Shown piece after piece: positions 44,527 to 55,505 of a stretch of 64,000 bases of DNA. This DNA is from Anniella stebbinsi (lineage: Eukaryota; Chordata; Lepidosauria; Squamata; Anniellidae), in NCBI GenBank assembly GCA_029215795.1, contig JARDYH010000007.1:19317763-19381762 (forward strand). The letters are read 5' to 3'. Below the pieces are notes generated by a model, which was not told the DNA's origin, did not search any database, and saw nothing but the letters and a program-made list of their open reading frames with translations. The stretch's first letter is position 1. Every line of letters begins with the position of its first letter. The position numbers and the translations under genes are program-made.

Positions 44527-44752
44527 GGCTGAATTTGGACAACACGATAGTCAATGGTGGGGTAATAATCAACTTTACAGTTGTTCATCTAGGGGGTGCT
44601 CCCCACACAACATGGTAATAAATAATCAACTGTGGTGTGGAATAGGATCAGTGCTGAGTTGACTATGGCAGCATTTGGATGACACGATAGTCAATACAAC
44701 TGACAATTGTTTCTCCCACCCCAGTTGCTTATTGTGTCATCTGAATTCAGCC
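44527..44752. mobile_element. palindromic MITE, GGCTGAATTC family, 3-bp duplication
   Basis: A 226-bp element (GGCTGAATTTGGACAACACG ... CATCTGAATTCAGCC) is flanked by TCT at 44524-44526 and 44753-44755. Compared with 10613-10837 and 13567-13792 the layout is the same, with several C-to-T changes at CpG positions. Confidence 0.82.
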
Positions 44753-44755
44753 TCT

Positions 44756-46600
44756 CTGTCTGACTGAGCTGCCTTTCTCCCTCTCTCTCTTTCTCCCTCG
44801 CTCTGCTTTTTCGCACCTTTTGGTTCCTGCGTTTATGATACAAGCCAAGCCTCCTCCACCCAAGGCCAGTAGTGAAATGTGGTAGATAATGATGAAACCG
44901 AACAATACGTAACTATTATAAAACTGCCAAAGAATGCTAGATTATTTTTTTAAGGGGGAAAACAACTATTAGAAACACCATGTTTTGTACTCTGCCTACT
45001 AGCACTACAGTGGCAGTTAATTAACAAACACAATTCTCAGAGCTGTGTTGACATTAATCGTTGATGCCCGTGCACAAACAGAGATGTTATAGGCATAAAA
45101 GGTGCTTTGGAAGTTTACATTGCAGCGGCTGCTAAGCAAAACAGCCGCATTAATTTGAGCTCCTTCCAAAACGAAGCAAAAAAAACTAATAAAATTTTAA
45201 AAATTAAATTAAATTAAAAGGAAGGAAGGAAAATAATAATCAGTGCTTGCAAATGGAAAAGGAGCTAAGTGGGAGGGATACAGCCATATAAATAAAGCCC
45301 CCGCCCCTCCAGAACATTAACATCCAAAAGAAAGCAGTGAAGTAAATCAGCAACATTCGAATGTTACTATTTAGGAAAAGCAACAGTCTTGTATTATAGT
45401 AGCTGTGGGAATCTCCCGAACATGCTGGTATCTGGCCCATGTTTAGCCAGGTATGAATAGGCAATGGATTTGACTTTCAGCCAGCCTTGGCAACTCTTTT
45501 CAAGCAACATTAGAATCATAGAGTTGGAAGAGTTATCTAGTCCAAAGCCCTGTTGGAAGCAGGGTCTATAAGTATAGCGGTGACATGTCTTACCATACAG
45601 AAGACAGTTCTATATTTGATGGGAGCTTTGGGTCCTCTATTTGAAACCAAGAACAGCCCTCTATTTGAAATCATCTTCTATTTGAAGGGCTAACCAGTCC
45701 AAATCTTTGACCTTTAGCTATCGGGCGGTATAGACATGTAAACGAGGGCACAATCCTATCAGGATGCCCGTTAGCTTCCGAACTCTGGCATCCTGTGCCA
45801 AGCGGGAGGAGCGCAGGCCCTTCTCCCACTCTGAATTTTGCTCAATTGCCATGTTGTGTGTGTGTTGTCAACATTGTGTTGGCATTTCTGTGACACAGTG
45901 ACAATAGCAGTGAGATGGTAGGTTCATTCACTGAGGGAAGTGGCTCAGCGAGGGTGTCTTGCCCTTGGGCCTTCAAAAGCCTGGAACAGGCACTGATTGT
46001 TCCCCAGCAACTGGTGCTCTGAAGCGGGCAACCTCTAGGAGGGAGTGTATAGCTATCAAAGTGTAGCATAGTTTTATTTCTCATTGTATAATACTATTAA
46101 CTCCCCTGTATCTTTGGCACATGATAGGCTATACATCTAGATACATCTAGAGAGGACTGATCATTTTCTAGGTCAGTGCATTGAAGTCATCACCCCATCC
46201 TATTTTGGGCATAGCAAGCATGGGCTCCTGGCTGCAAGACCTGCTCTGATTTCCCCTTCATTGATGGTAATTAAAAATGGACACTTCATTAATTTGCAGC
46301 TCTTTGTTTTAAACTTGCGGGCACTCCACCGAGTACAGCTTGACTTTCTCAACAGCAGCCAGTTTTTTTGTTTTTGCTTTTTGACAGCTGGGTTCCATGT
46401 CCTAATTTTTCTCATTGTGCAGCATGCATTTGCAGGCGCTACTTTGACGTGTGAATGTTTTTTTTTTTTTACACAGCTTGGGGATGCTGTCCCCAGAGTG
46501 TTAATATGAATGGGGAAAAAGTTTTCTTTAATCCGGAAGGAGAGAAAAGATGCTGCGTGGGAGGCAGAATTAATTAATGGCATTCCTGCCCTATATGTTA
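44756..46600. other. mostly unique sequence
   Basis: A CR1 scrap (AGAATCATAGAGTTGGAAGAG, 45512-45565) lies here. Around 45040-45240 the sequence is AT-rich with a GCGGCTGCTAAGCAAAACAGCCGC inverted motif. No gene signal. Confidence 0.4.
45512..45565 (-). mobile_element. CR1 3' end scrap
   Basis: AGAATCATAGAGTTGGAAGAG and AGTCCAAAGCCCTG are the antisense CR1 3' terminus. Confidence 0.65.
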
Positions 46601-46601
46601 C

Positions 46602-46735
46602 AGAATCCTAGAGTTGGAAGGGATCTCCAAGTTCATGTAGTCCAATCTCTTGTTCAATGCAGGCCCTGCTACAACATCTCTTGACAAATGGCCATCCAGC
46701 CTATGTCAGACCATCACATCTCAACACTGCCATAA
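46602..46735 (-). mobile_element. CR1 3' end fragment
   Basis: AGAATCCTAGAGTTGGAAGGGATCTC, AGTCCAATCTCTTGTTCAATGCAGG and TGGCCATCCAGCCT are the antisense CR1 3' UTR, followed by the start of the coding end (CATCTCAACACTGCC). Confidence 0.75.
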
Positions 46736-47088
46736 GGTTAGAGTTGACTAGCATTTTTCTACCCTGAGGGCAGAGTTGCAAAATAATCCCCCCCACCCAT
46801 TGTGTTGGGAGTACAAACGAGGAGCTGTGTTTTGGGACTGACAGGTGCATCCAACTCTAGTTTTACCGAAACATGTTGTAAATGTGGGTCATATGGAGTC
46901 AAGAATGCATCAAATGGTTCCAAGGTTTGTGTCAACACTATGGTGGATGAGAATTGTGTTTCCGTGACCAGGTCCACATGTCTGCAGCAAATATTTGCAA
47001 ATGGTTGAACATGTGCTCGGGTTCATCTTGTTTCCAATTCCCAGCTCGATTTGTGCAAATCTCTTAATCCTTTCTCTTTCCTCCTAAG

Positions 47089-47508
47089 AACATAAGAAGT
47101 GCCATGCTGGATCAGACCAAGGGTCCATCTAGTCCAGTGCTCAGTTCACACAGTAGCCAGCCAGCTGTCGACCAGGGACCAACAAAGCAGGACAAGGTGC
47201 AGCAGCACCCTCCCACCCATGTTTCCCAGCAACTGGTGCACACAGGCTTACTGCTTTGGATACTGGAGGTAGCACATAACCAACAGGACTAGTAGCCATT
47301 GATAGCCTTCTCCTCCAGGAATGTATCCATCCCTCTTTTAAAGCCATCCAAATTGGTGGTCATCCCTACATCTTGTGTTAGTGAATTCCATAATTTAAAT
47401 ATGCACTGTGTGAAGAAGTCCTTTTTTTTTGTCCTGAATCTCCCACCAATCAGCTTCATGGGATGATCCCAGGTTCTAGTATTTTGAGAGAGGGAGAAAA
47501 ATGTCTCT
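47089..47508 (-). mobile_element. CR1/L2-superfamily LINE, 3' end
   Basis: Antisense order: tail/3' UTR (AACATAAGAAGTGCCATGCTGGATCAG), inner UTR with TTTCCCAGCAACTGGTGCAC, then the C-terminal coding remnant (CTTTTAAAGCCATCCAAATTGGTGG = TNLDGFKR on the minus strand; TGAAGAAGTCC; CCAATCAGCTTCATGGGATGATCCC). Confidence 0.8.
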
Positions 47509-47510
47509 CA

Positions 47511-47934
47511 GAGCCTATCTACATTGCCCTTAAAATGACTTATATTCTGTTTAAAAATGTGGTTTTTGAAGTCATTTCATTACGTGGTAGGACACACTGA
47601 GCAGTACTTACATTTCATAGTGACTGCTTCCTCCGTCCTGCAAGCATTCAGTGGTGTGACACATTGTTAATTCTTTGTCTGTTCTTGTTTAGTTTCTGTT
47701 TTGCAGGCTGCTTTACCCGCCCACTTCTGTCTCCATAACTCAAGCAGCCTGCAAAACAGAAACTAAACAAGAAGAGTCAAGGAATTAATCCTGTAATACG
47801 TCAGTGAACATGGAGGAAGCAGTCACTATGAAACGTAAGTACTGCTCAGTGTGTCCTACCACGTAATGAAATGACTTAAAAATAATGTTTTTAAACAGAA
47901 TATAAGTCGTTTTAAGGGCAATGTGGATAGGCAC
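47511..47934. mobile_element. 424-bp two-level palindromic element
   Basis: Outer arms of about 130 bp (GAGCCTATCTACATTGCCC ... GGGCAATGTGGATAGGC) are well matched (ACGTGGTAGGACACACTGAG mirrored near 47850). A second, inner stem has perfect 32-bp arms (from TTCTTGTTTAGTTTCTG, about 47682-47713, and its mirror near 47739-47770). The end sequence relates it to the GAGCC-family MITEs. No clean TSD was found. Confidence 0.8.
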
Positions 47935-47987
47935 CCTATCTACATTCGTCTCTCTTTCTCAGCCACCATCCAGTCAGTCGTACATCA

Positions 47988-48108
47988 GAACACAAGAAGA
48001 GCCATGCCAGATCAGACCAAGGGTCCATCTTGTCCAAGCACTCTGTTCACACAGTGGCCAACCAGTGGTCCACGGAAAACCCACAGGCAGGACATGATTG
48101 CAACGTTC
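47988..48108 (-). mobile_element. LINE 3' end fragment
   Basis: ACACAAGAAGAGCCATGCCAGATCAGACCAAGGGTCCATCTTG and GGCCAACCAGTGGTCC match the antisense 3' UTR of the 7685-8048 family. Confidence 0.72.
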
Positions 48109-48287
48109 CCAAAGTTCACATGAAAATGCGTGTTCTAGGATAAATTATGCTTAGAAATGGATGCTTTGAGAGTAAATGTAGAAATGCATATTATGTGAGA
48201 AAAATATTTTAAAATCCATATTTAAATAGAAACCTTTGTGCAGATTTTTCTTTTTTATGTTGCAGATCCTTGTAGAAATCGGATGGA

Positions 48288-48362
48288 ACCACCCAGAGAG
48301 CTTCGGCTATGGGGCGGTATATAAGTGTAATAATAATAATAATAATAATAAATAATAATAAC
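48288..48362 (+). mobile_element. L2 LINE 3' tail with (AAT)n
   Basis: ACCACCCAGAGAGCTTCGGCTATGGGGCGGTATATAAGTGTAATAATAAT matches the extreme 3' end of the 60.5-kb L2. It is severely 5' truncated. Confidence 0.8.
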
Positions 48363-48511
48363 AGGCTGAGGACATGGAGTGGAAATATACTCATCTATCC
48401 ATCCTGAGTTTTTAGCAAACAGCTCATTTTTAAATAGTTTATCAGGCTGGTATTTGAATTCTTTTACCTGGCTCAAGACTTTGCAATGTAGAAAAAAACA
48501 GGCATCTAAGG

Positions 48512-48640
48512 GTGCAATCCCATGCATGTTTAGACAAAGATAAATAAATAAGTAAATAAAAACCCTACTACCAGCATGGCTGGCTGGGGAATACTGGGAA
48601 TTCTAGGACATTTTTCTGTTTAAACAAGCATAGGATCTTG
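48512..48640. mobile_element. palindromic 'GTGCAATCCTATGCATG' repeat
   Basis: GTGCAATCCCATGCATGTTTAGAC, AGCATGGCTGGCTGGGGAATAC, TTCTAGGACATTTTTCTG and AAACAAGCATAGGAT form two inverted halves. An AAATAAATAAG run has expanded in the left half. Relatives: 51451-51525, 53387-53462, 53947-54082. Confidence 0.6.
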
Positions 48641-48740
48641 GACAGCTCCTTTAGAGTTCTGGCTGGTTCTGAGTAAAACCCAGAAGGGATTCATCACCCC
48701 ACTGAAATCGGATTCAACAGCATCCACCTGATTCCAACTT
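48641..48740. mobile_element. half of a CAGTGG-family MITE
   Basis: ACAGCTCCTTTAGAGTTCTGGCTGGTTCTGAGTAAAACCCAGAAGGGATTCA corresponds to the right half of 6549-6764. Confidence 0.55.
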
Positions 48741-48744
48741 AAAT

Positions 48745-49978
48745 TACTTAAGAATAATATGCACAGGGGAGTTAAAACTGGAAATGATCAGCAGAGGGCA
48801 GTAAAGTTCTAGATTTCATGTTTTAGTGCAGTACAACAAATTGGAGAAAGCTTGACAGCGAAGTCTTGGGAGTCCCTTCCTCAATCTATCAGCCCCCAAA
48901 TTTCCAAATGTATGACATTGTCAAACTGTAGCATTTTATAAATGGGAACAAAATGCAGTTTAACAATCTGATTTTCACCCTGTCTCCAAAATGCTTGCAG
49001 ACATTTTTTTTTCCCTGACAAAACGCTGCTGAATTCGCTTGGCCGTGTATACATACAGAGATTTTCAGTCTGGGTGAAACAAAAACTTACGTCTCTAACT
49101 GGGTGATGTGAAATGACAGATAAATTGCTTTATGTCCTTCGAGTATGATTTATTGTAATGGAATACTTGGGACTTGGTGCTTTAGTCTCCTGCTTTGTGT
49201 CTTAGCTACTGTGTAAACGAAATGGAACAGTCTGCATGCCCGTAGTGCAAGAATAATACATCTTCACAAGGTTTTGTATATAAAGGTGATCTGCATGCGT
49301 ATTGAGCAGAAAAAGGACACATAATGGTTTCAGCACTCCAGTGAAGAAGGTATTCCTTCCCCCCACTTCCTCCTTACTTGTAGGTGACATAAGCGTTCTC
49401 AAGGTCAACTATAGGAGACGGGGTAAAGAGACAAACCCATCAGTCCTGTTGACTGTATTTTCTACCTTACATTTAACTGCTACATTCGAACGGGGATGAC
49501 TTATTTCTCAAGAATCCTTTGCTCTACCATCTACAATTATACACAACCTCAGGGTTATGAAAGGCCTATGCAGCGCACTGTAAAACTGTCACAGCTGGGA
49601 AATTCTTTTCTGACTCATTCACTCATGCACATTTCCTGCCTTCTGATACTTTAAGGCTGTCTTCGCTAGGCCCATGTTCCAAGTTTTAATTACAGCTTTC
49701 TGGGGTGTGCTGATTTGATCGTCTTCTGACACCTGGAGAGTTTTATAGGCTGAGGCTGCTTTTAAGGGAGCTCAGCTATGACTGCTGGTCATTTGGATTC
49801 TAGCTGATTGCACAAGTGATTTATATGGATGTTAAAAACAATAACCCAGTGATTAGAATAAGTTTAGAGGTGTGATGCGATCAGCATAATGGAATCTTCA
49901 GCAGGGGAAGAAATGTATGCCTAGCATATGGAACTGAGAAGCTGCAGAATTCAGTGTAGGACTGAGTGTAAAGGACAG
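48745..49978. other. unique non-coding sequence
   Basis: A CTCF-like motif (TCAGCAGAGGGCAG) lies at 48788-48801. No transposon or exon recognised. Confidence 0.4.
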
Positions 49979-50575
49979 TGTCAAGATGGGACCAGGGCTC
50001 CCTGGTTTGGTTTCAGATGCTGAGTCAGACTTGGAGACAGAATTAGAAGAGGTCCAGCCAAGACAGGGAGCGGGGGAGGAAATTCCCCAAACTCTCCAGG
50101 AGTCAGGGAGGAAGCTTCCCAGGAGCTTATTGAACAGATGGCGCAGGCTCAGAGATAGTCTCTCCCCCTCCCCAGGAATTCAGCCTTTGTTGAAGGGGGA
50201 GGGAGCATCAGAATTGACAGATCCCAGAGTCTGCTGCAGGGTCAAGCAGGCGGAGTTGAGAGGAGATGGGAGGTGGTCCACCAGACTAGCTGTGTGTCAG
50301 ATGTTGGATAAGAGGACCTTCCCTGAAGGAGAAGTCCAGTAAAAGCCTGTTGGGCATGGAGGGAAAGAGTCCATTTAGTTGATAGGCAACTGCCTTGCTT
50401 TGTTGGGCTAATTAAGCTTAGAGGATAGCTTCTAGCCTTCACCGTTGCTTCAGGCGTAAAGAGGTGTTTTTGCTGAATAAAGACTTTGTGGCTTGCACAA
50501 TAAATCTCTTTGTTGTCTCACATTTCTGTGGGAGGACTTGGAATCATGAAAGACTGAATCATTCCCATGCCAACA
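49979..50575 (+). mobile_element. probable LTR-type fragment with a 118-codon frame
   Basis: It starts TGTCAAGATGGGACCAGG. An acidic then basic frame follows (49986-50342, GAESDLETELEE then RSLLNRWRRLRDSLSP). Two polyadenylation signals AATAAA lie at 50476-50481 and 50499-50504, before CTTTGTTGTCTCACATTTCTGTGG. This layout resembles reptile Gypsy/ERV-like LTRs. No 4-6 bp duplication was found, so the ends are uncertain. The frame is not recognised as a gene. Confidence 0.42.
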
Positions 50576-51450
50576 GCCAAATACCTGGCTCTTAAAACAA
50601 AGAGAAAGCAGATACAGTAAAGAAAGTTCAATAAAATGGCTCCCATTTTGCTTAGTTGGGATCAGTGGTGGCTCCTGGATCTGAAAGTGTTAGAGGCCTC
50701 AGACTTCTCTGCCACATGGCAGACAACTCCACGTGGGTAGAGTTCCCTGAAGCCTGCATGTTTGAAAACCAATTGCTTTTCCTCAAGTGCCTTTTTCTTC
50801 CTCTCTTGTCCGCTTCAGAATCAAACATTTTGTTTCTGGCAGGGGAGGTTTCTTGCGTCGGTGACTGAGATGCTGGGCAACCACTTCTGTGGGCCAGACC
50901 CAGCTCCTGAGCATCCAGCAGCTGTGCTTACCACTGTGGGTTTGCATGGCCATGCATTTTCTCTTTCCCATGCCATTTTGACATAATTATGTGTGCCCCG
51001 CATCCTAAAAGGACCATGGGAAATGAACTCTCAGCTTTCTTAGTTTTTGATGAAAAAAATGTAGCCTGCTTTGTTGCAGAATGTGCATGTGTGGGGGGCA
51101 GCAGGAGATACCCCTACCTCTATCCTCATGTATAGAATGCTCATGCAGAGCCCCTAAGTGAGCTTCTCCCAACCTAGCATCATCTAGAAACTGTCTGGGT
51201 ACAGTGAGATAGGCTGGTCTCCACGACAGGAAGAAATGTCTCTAGTAGGATTTAAAGACAAAGTTCTAACTCCAGAACATATAAAGGTGGTACCAAGGCT
51301 GTGCACTCCTAACAGCCTTCCTAAACTTATTATGAAACCTTTCTTGAGCTGTGACGGGTTAGTTGCTGTTGCTGAAGAAACAGTTCAAGGGTGGTCATCC
51401 TACCAATGAAAGGGTCTAGGCCATTAGGCTTTGGGTGACACCACCCTTGG
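50576..51450. other. unique non-coding sequence
   Basis: No feature recognised. Confidence 0.4.
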
Positions 51451-51525
51451 ATGATATGACAAGGCTGGCTGGGGAATGCTGGGAGTTATAGGACTTTTTT
51501 CTTGTCTAAACATGCATAGGATCGT
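51451..51525. mobile_element. half of a 'GTGCAATCCTATGCATG' repeat
   Basis: GGCTGGCTGGGGAATGCTGGGAGTTATAGGAC, TTGTCTAAACATGCATAGGATCG is the right half of the family at 53947-54082. Confidence 0.55.
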
Positions 51526-51814
51526 GTTCTCAGAGGAAGGCAAGCCACAGATGTTCTGAAGAAAACATATCGTAACGGGCTTGGACAATCACTGGTTGCG
51601 ACTTGACTGGAAGGGTTTCCATTTCTCTTTTGAAGCAAATAAGAATGAAAAGGTAAGATAGGAGGAAAAAAAATTGGTCAGAAAGGGAAAGAGAATTCTC
51701 TTTACAGAAAATAATATACATAATTATAAACTGACATATGGGTGCTGGTAGACAGGGTGGAGTTACCGGTAGGTCCTGAGCCTGGATAAGTGAGTGGATT
51801 TCCAGCTCACTTCT

Positions 51815-51912
51815 TAGACTAAGTCATCCCTGACCATGGGCCATGCTGGCTGGGGTGATGGAAATTGCAGTCCAACAACCTTTGGGGAGGCTAGGTTGGG
51901 GAAGGCTGCTTT
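51815..51912. mobile_element. palindromic 'CCAACCTGG' repeat, right half
   Basis: CATCCCTGACCATGGGCCATGCTGGCTGGGG, TGCAGTCCAACAACC and GGGGAGGCTAGGTTGGGGAAGGC follow the right half of 33220-33346. Confidence 0.6.
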
Positions 51913-52317
51913 GATTAGAATCTATACAAACATAGTATGCAAACATTGCATTGGTAACAGAGATGGTCCAAGACTTGATGTATCGGATGAATGCCCAATG
52001 GAATTTGCATCAACACAAAACACATTCTGTGGTATTGTTGTAGTGGCTAGAGCCTTGATTTCCTTAGACGTCAGCTGCTGCCAATGTCTGGAATCCTAAC
52101 TCTATGGAAATGAGACCGGTTGAAGTTGGACAGGAGAGCAAATATGGTTTGAACAAGCACACAGATGCTGAAACCAATTACATACGCATGTAACATTTCC
52201 GCTTGTGACTCAGGCCTGAACTCTTGACCTGTGGTTTAGATCACTGTTTCCCCTCCTGAAAGCACTAATGTTTGTAGGTTATTGACTAGGTTTTGTGTTT
52301 TCTGTTACTAAAAACAG

Positions 52318-52368
52318 GACGAATATCACCAAATCCCCTGGAATTTTAAGCAGCTGTTCCTGAGAAAG
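52318..52368 (+). other. speculative 51-bp exon-like segment
   Basis: A T-rich tract (GGTTTTGTGTTTTCTGTTACT) and AAAACAG precede 51 bases that are open in frame 1 (DEYHQIPWNFKQLFLRK) and are followed by AAG|GTATAC. I do not recognise the peptide. The acceptor has four A residues directly upstream, which is not ideal. It may be chance. Confidence 0.15.
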
Positions 52369-52534
52369 GTATACAAAAGCTTCATAGCTAAGGTTGATAT
52401 TACACTTATTCTTGCAGTTTTATTCTGGTACGAACTTAATGCTGGGCTCTGTTTCTAACTCACAGCAGGGTGTTTCCTCTTCAAAACACATCCCACAAGA
52501 ATTGGAGAACATTTCAACATAAAGTTGTTGTGCA

Positions 52535-52636
52535 TTCCCCCCCCCCCCCCCCCCCGGTGGTTTGGCTTTTCCTTTCATGAAGAACTCTTTACAAACTAAA
52601 CACCTTGAGTTATGTGGATCATAATCTTAGATGATG

Positions 52637-52680
<44 letters not shown>
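52535..52680. repeat. poly-C run and (AT)n tract
   Basis: About 21 consecutive C residues at 52535-52556, then about 38 bases of alternating AT at 52641-52679. Both are assembly-fragile. Confidence 0.9.
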
Positions 52681-53180
52681 GCTTGTGTATACAATCAGCT
52701 CTTGTTTAAGAGGCGAACCAGAGTTTGAAGTCAATTGAAAGGGAGTCATCTGCCCTTTGGCAAGGTCTTGATTCACCTCTCATTTTCATCCTGCAGTCCG
52801 TGGCCATGGAAGTTTAGCAAAGTTGTTGGGCTAATTCCAGATGGAGAACTCCCAGTGTTTCCAGTCAGAAGACATTATGGAGCAGCAATTCCGACATTTT
52901 GTTCCTCAATAGATTTTTCATGGTAAAATAATAATAATAATAATAATAATGACAGAATAAGTAGTGGTGGGAAGACATTGGAGGGTTATGAGTGGAGGAT
53001 GTCTTCGTGTGGACTCCCCATAACATTCTGTGAATGAGGCAGGTGAAAGCCTCCTCTGGAAGCACTCTGGTAGATGAAGCTCACAACTGTGTAAAGAAGC
53101 GCCGTGTTCTTTGAATGAACCAAGGTAGTGTCCTATGTAATTTGTTTAAAATATGTTCAAGTTCCCAATGAACAGACCCA
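52681..53180. other. unique sequence with (AAT)n
   Basis: An (AAT)n tract lies at about 52926-52950. Otherwise nothing recognised. Confidence 0.4.
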
Positions 53181-53182
53181 TC

Positions 53183-53290
53183 TCCAGGTAGGGCTGGAAA
53201 ATGTGCCTAAACCCCTGGAAAGCTGCTGCCAGTCAGTGTTGACAATACTGGGCTAGATGTATAAGGCAATTTCATAGGTTCCTTATTCAA
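53183..53290 (+). mobile_element. tRNA-derived SINE, 3' half
   Basis: TCTCCAGGTAGGGCTGG, CCCCTGGAAAGCTGCTGCCAGTCAGTG, GACAATACTGGGCTAGATG and AAGGCAATTTCATAGGTTCC are in the family order. Confidence 0.65.
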
Positions 53291-53386
53291 CTTTCTGTTG
53301 ATTGTGGAAGAGCAATGCTTCAGCTGCATTAAAAGGCCCTATTGTGGAAAAGACCTTGGTCAACTGTTTATGTCGTCTTTCATAGA

Positions 53387-53462
53387 GTGCAATCCTATTC
53401 ATGTTTAGACAGAAACGTGCTGGGGCATGCCGGGAGTTGTAGGACCATGCAAAGGATTGCAC
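53387..53462. mobile_element. short 'GTGCAATCCTATGCATG' palindrome
   Basis: GTGCAATCCTATTCATGTTTAGACAGAAA is joined to TGCTGGGGCATGCCGGGAGTTGTAGGACCATGCAAAGGATTGCAC; the copy is internally deleted. Confidence 0.6.
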
Positions 53463-53946
53463 CCATAAGTCCATACATTCTGGGAGGAGGAAGAGAAAAG
53501 AGGGAAACATCAGCACTCTGTCCCCATTTGATGGCTTTACCCATCTGTAGCTAAAATATTAAGTGCATGATTATGCACTCCGCTTAACAGGAATATACTT
53601 CTGCAGGTGGTACTGCGGGGTTAAAACTGTAATTTACTAATGGAAGAAAATCACAAATAATAGACCTTAATTGTATCACAGATCTTACTTTCCTCTTGCA
53701 TGTTAAGTAGAAATGTTCAGAAATGTTATGTTGGTTCTTACCAGCCTATAGCTAGACAGACAATAACTGAGTTTAAATATTTATCCATTTTCGTAGCTGT
53801 TCATTGCCAATATACAACAACTGATTTTCAGGATGTAGATAAATTCCCCATCTATGGAACGACCTTCTTAGGGAGATCTAAGTGGCATCTTCACTGCTTA
53901 TATTTAGATGCCAAGTTAAGATCTTGCTCTTTAAACAGGCAATTAG

Positions 53947-54082
53947 GGCACAATCCTATGCATGATTAGGCATTAAAAAAAGCCTACAATTCCAGAATGC
54001 CTCAGCCAGCTCGGGAATTATAGGATTTTTTTTCTGGGAATAGTAGGACTTTTTTCAGTTTAAGCATGCATAGGATTGCACC
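53947..54082. mobile_element. palindromic 'GTGCAATCCTATGCATG' repeat
   Basis: Left GCACAATCCTATGCATGATTAGGC and right AAGCATGCATAGGATTGCAC. The inner halves CCTACAATTCCAGAATGCC and GGGAATTATAGGATTTT mirror each other. This is the most complete copy of this family here. Confidence 0.68.
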
Positions 54083-54084
54083 TT

Positions 54085-55505
54085 TAACCTTTAACCTGTT
54101 GCATTCTTAATTTTACTGCTGGCTCCTCAATCTTTTAAATAGAGCTGTGCGCAAGCGGCCTCTCAAAATTCTCCACCCTATTTGCGGATAGAGAGGTGGA
54201 TAATTTCACCATATTTCTCCACCAGAAGGAGAAATTCTCCAACAGTTTCTCACAGGTAGGCATCACCATTGGCAAGGGTTGTAGAACTGCTTCCTCTCCC
54301 CCCCCCCCCCCCAGGGTTTTTGGTTTTTTTGCCCTGCCAACGCAAGTGGCAACAGCATCAACTGTGTTGGCAGCCTGGCCTCCATTTTGCATCCTCTACA
54401 ATGCCCCATATACCTAGCTTCACTTTAGGGCATTGAGGGGAGGGAATGCAGCCACTGTAGAAAAGCAATGGTGAAGAAAATGTGGAGAAAATTCTGAAAA
54501 GTGTCCTTTTATTTCTAGGAGGTAAGAAAAGAAAAACCTTAGGAATTTCCTGAGTGTTTTCTTTCCCCATGAAAGGGCTTTCCATTTTCCTGCCTCATTT
54601 TCAGGGCAGTTGATAATATATTTCGAATGTGTGGTGGTGTTTTTGACCTTAACTCATCCCTGTGAGTTGGCTGAGGGTACTGTCTATATTTTTCTTTCTG
54701 TTACACACTTCACCATTGCTCCACAGTCTCCCAGGCTGCCTGCACTGGAAAAGGCACTATGGGAGGATTACATTTATGATGTCTTCCCTTGGCGGGAAGT
54801 GCAGGAAACCAAGGCGGCTACAGATTGTCAGAGCAATGACTGAACAATAGAAGACAGGACACCCACGCCTATGCCTCAATCATCTCATAAGTAGATAAGC
54901 ACAAGGGCTTGAACCAAACCCATAAGAATTTCTCCGAAATTTCTTCTCCTTTGAATTTCTTTTCTATCAAATTGAATGAGAATGGTCGAACTTTTCATAG
55001 GAGAATTTTTTCAGCACAGCACTAGTTTTAAATGTTTTTAAGGCACAATCCTATGGACGGTGTCCTCTCTGCTCAGAAGCCCTCACCCTGGAGTCTTCTG
55101 AGACTCCTATGCCCTGCTAGGCTGAAGCAAACCGTTGCAGGCAATCCATTATTTTCGCTTGATTGGCATTTCCGCTTGTTCAGCGAAGGTACATTGGAGA
55201 GGGAGGGAACAATCGTGGTGAAGACTGTAGCTTTCCCCAGGAAAAGTGGGTCGTCCATATTACACCTGTAAACCCCATTTATGTGGAGAACATAAGCCCA
55301 GGTGCTTAAAGGAACATGGACCCTGTACACTGATGGCCACTGCCACGTGGAGAATTCCCATGCACTCTCCTCACCAGCCAACACTCTTATCAGCCACTGT
55401 CCATAAACTCTTTTGGGACAGGCAAGGAGCCATTGTAAATGATGCATCTAAGGAGTGAAGAACTCACCACTGGGATAGATAGAAACATTCTCTTAGCAAC
55501 TCATA
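54085..55505. other. mostly unique sequence
   Basis: GAGCTGTGCGCAAG...AAAATTCTCC at 54143-54174 is loosely mirrored by GGAGAATTTTTTCAGCACAGCAC at 55000-55021. This may be the ends of a decayed element of about 0.9 kb. A C run lies at 54299-54312. Confidence 0.35.
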
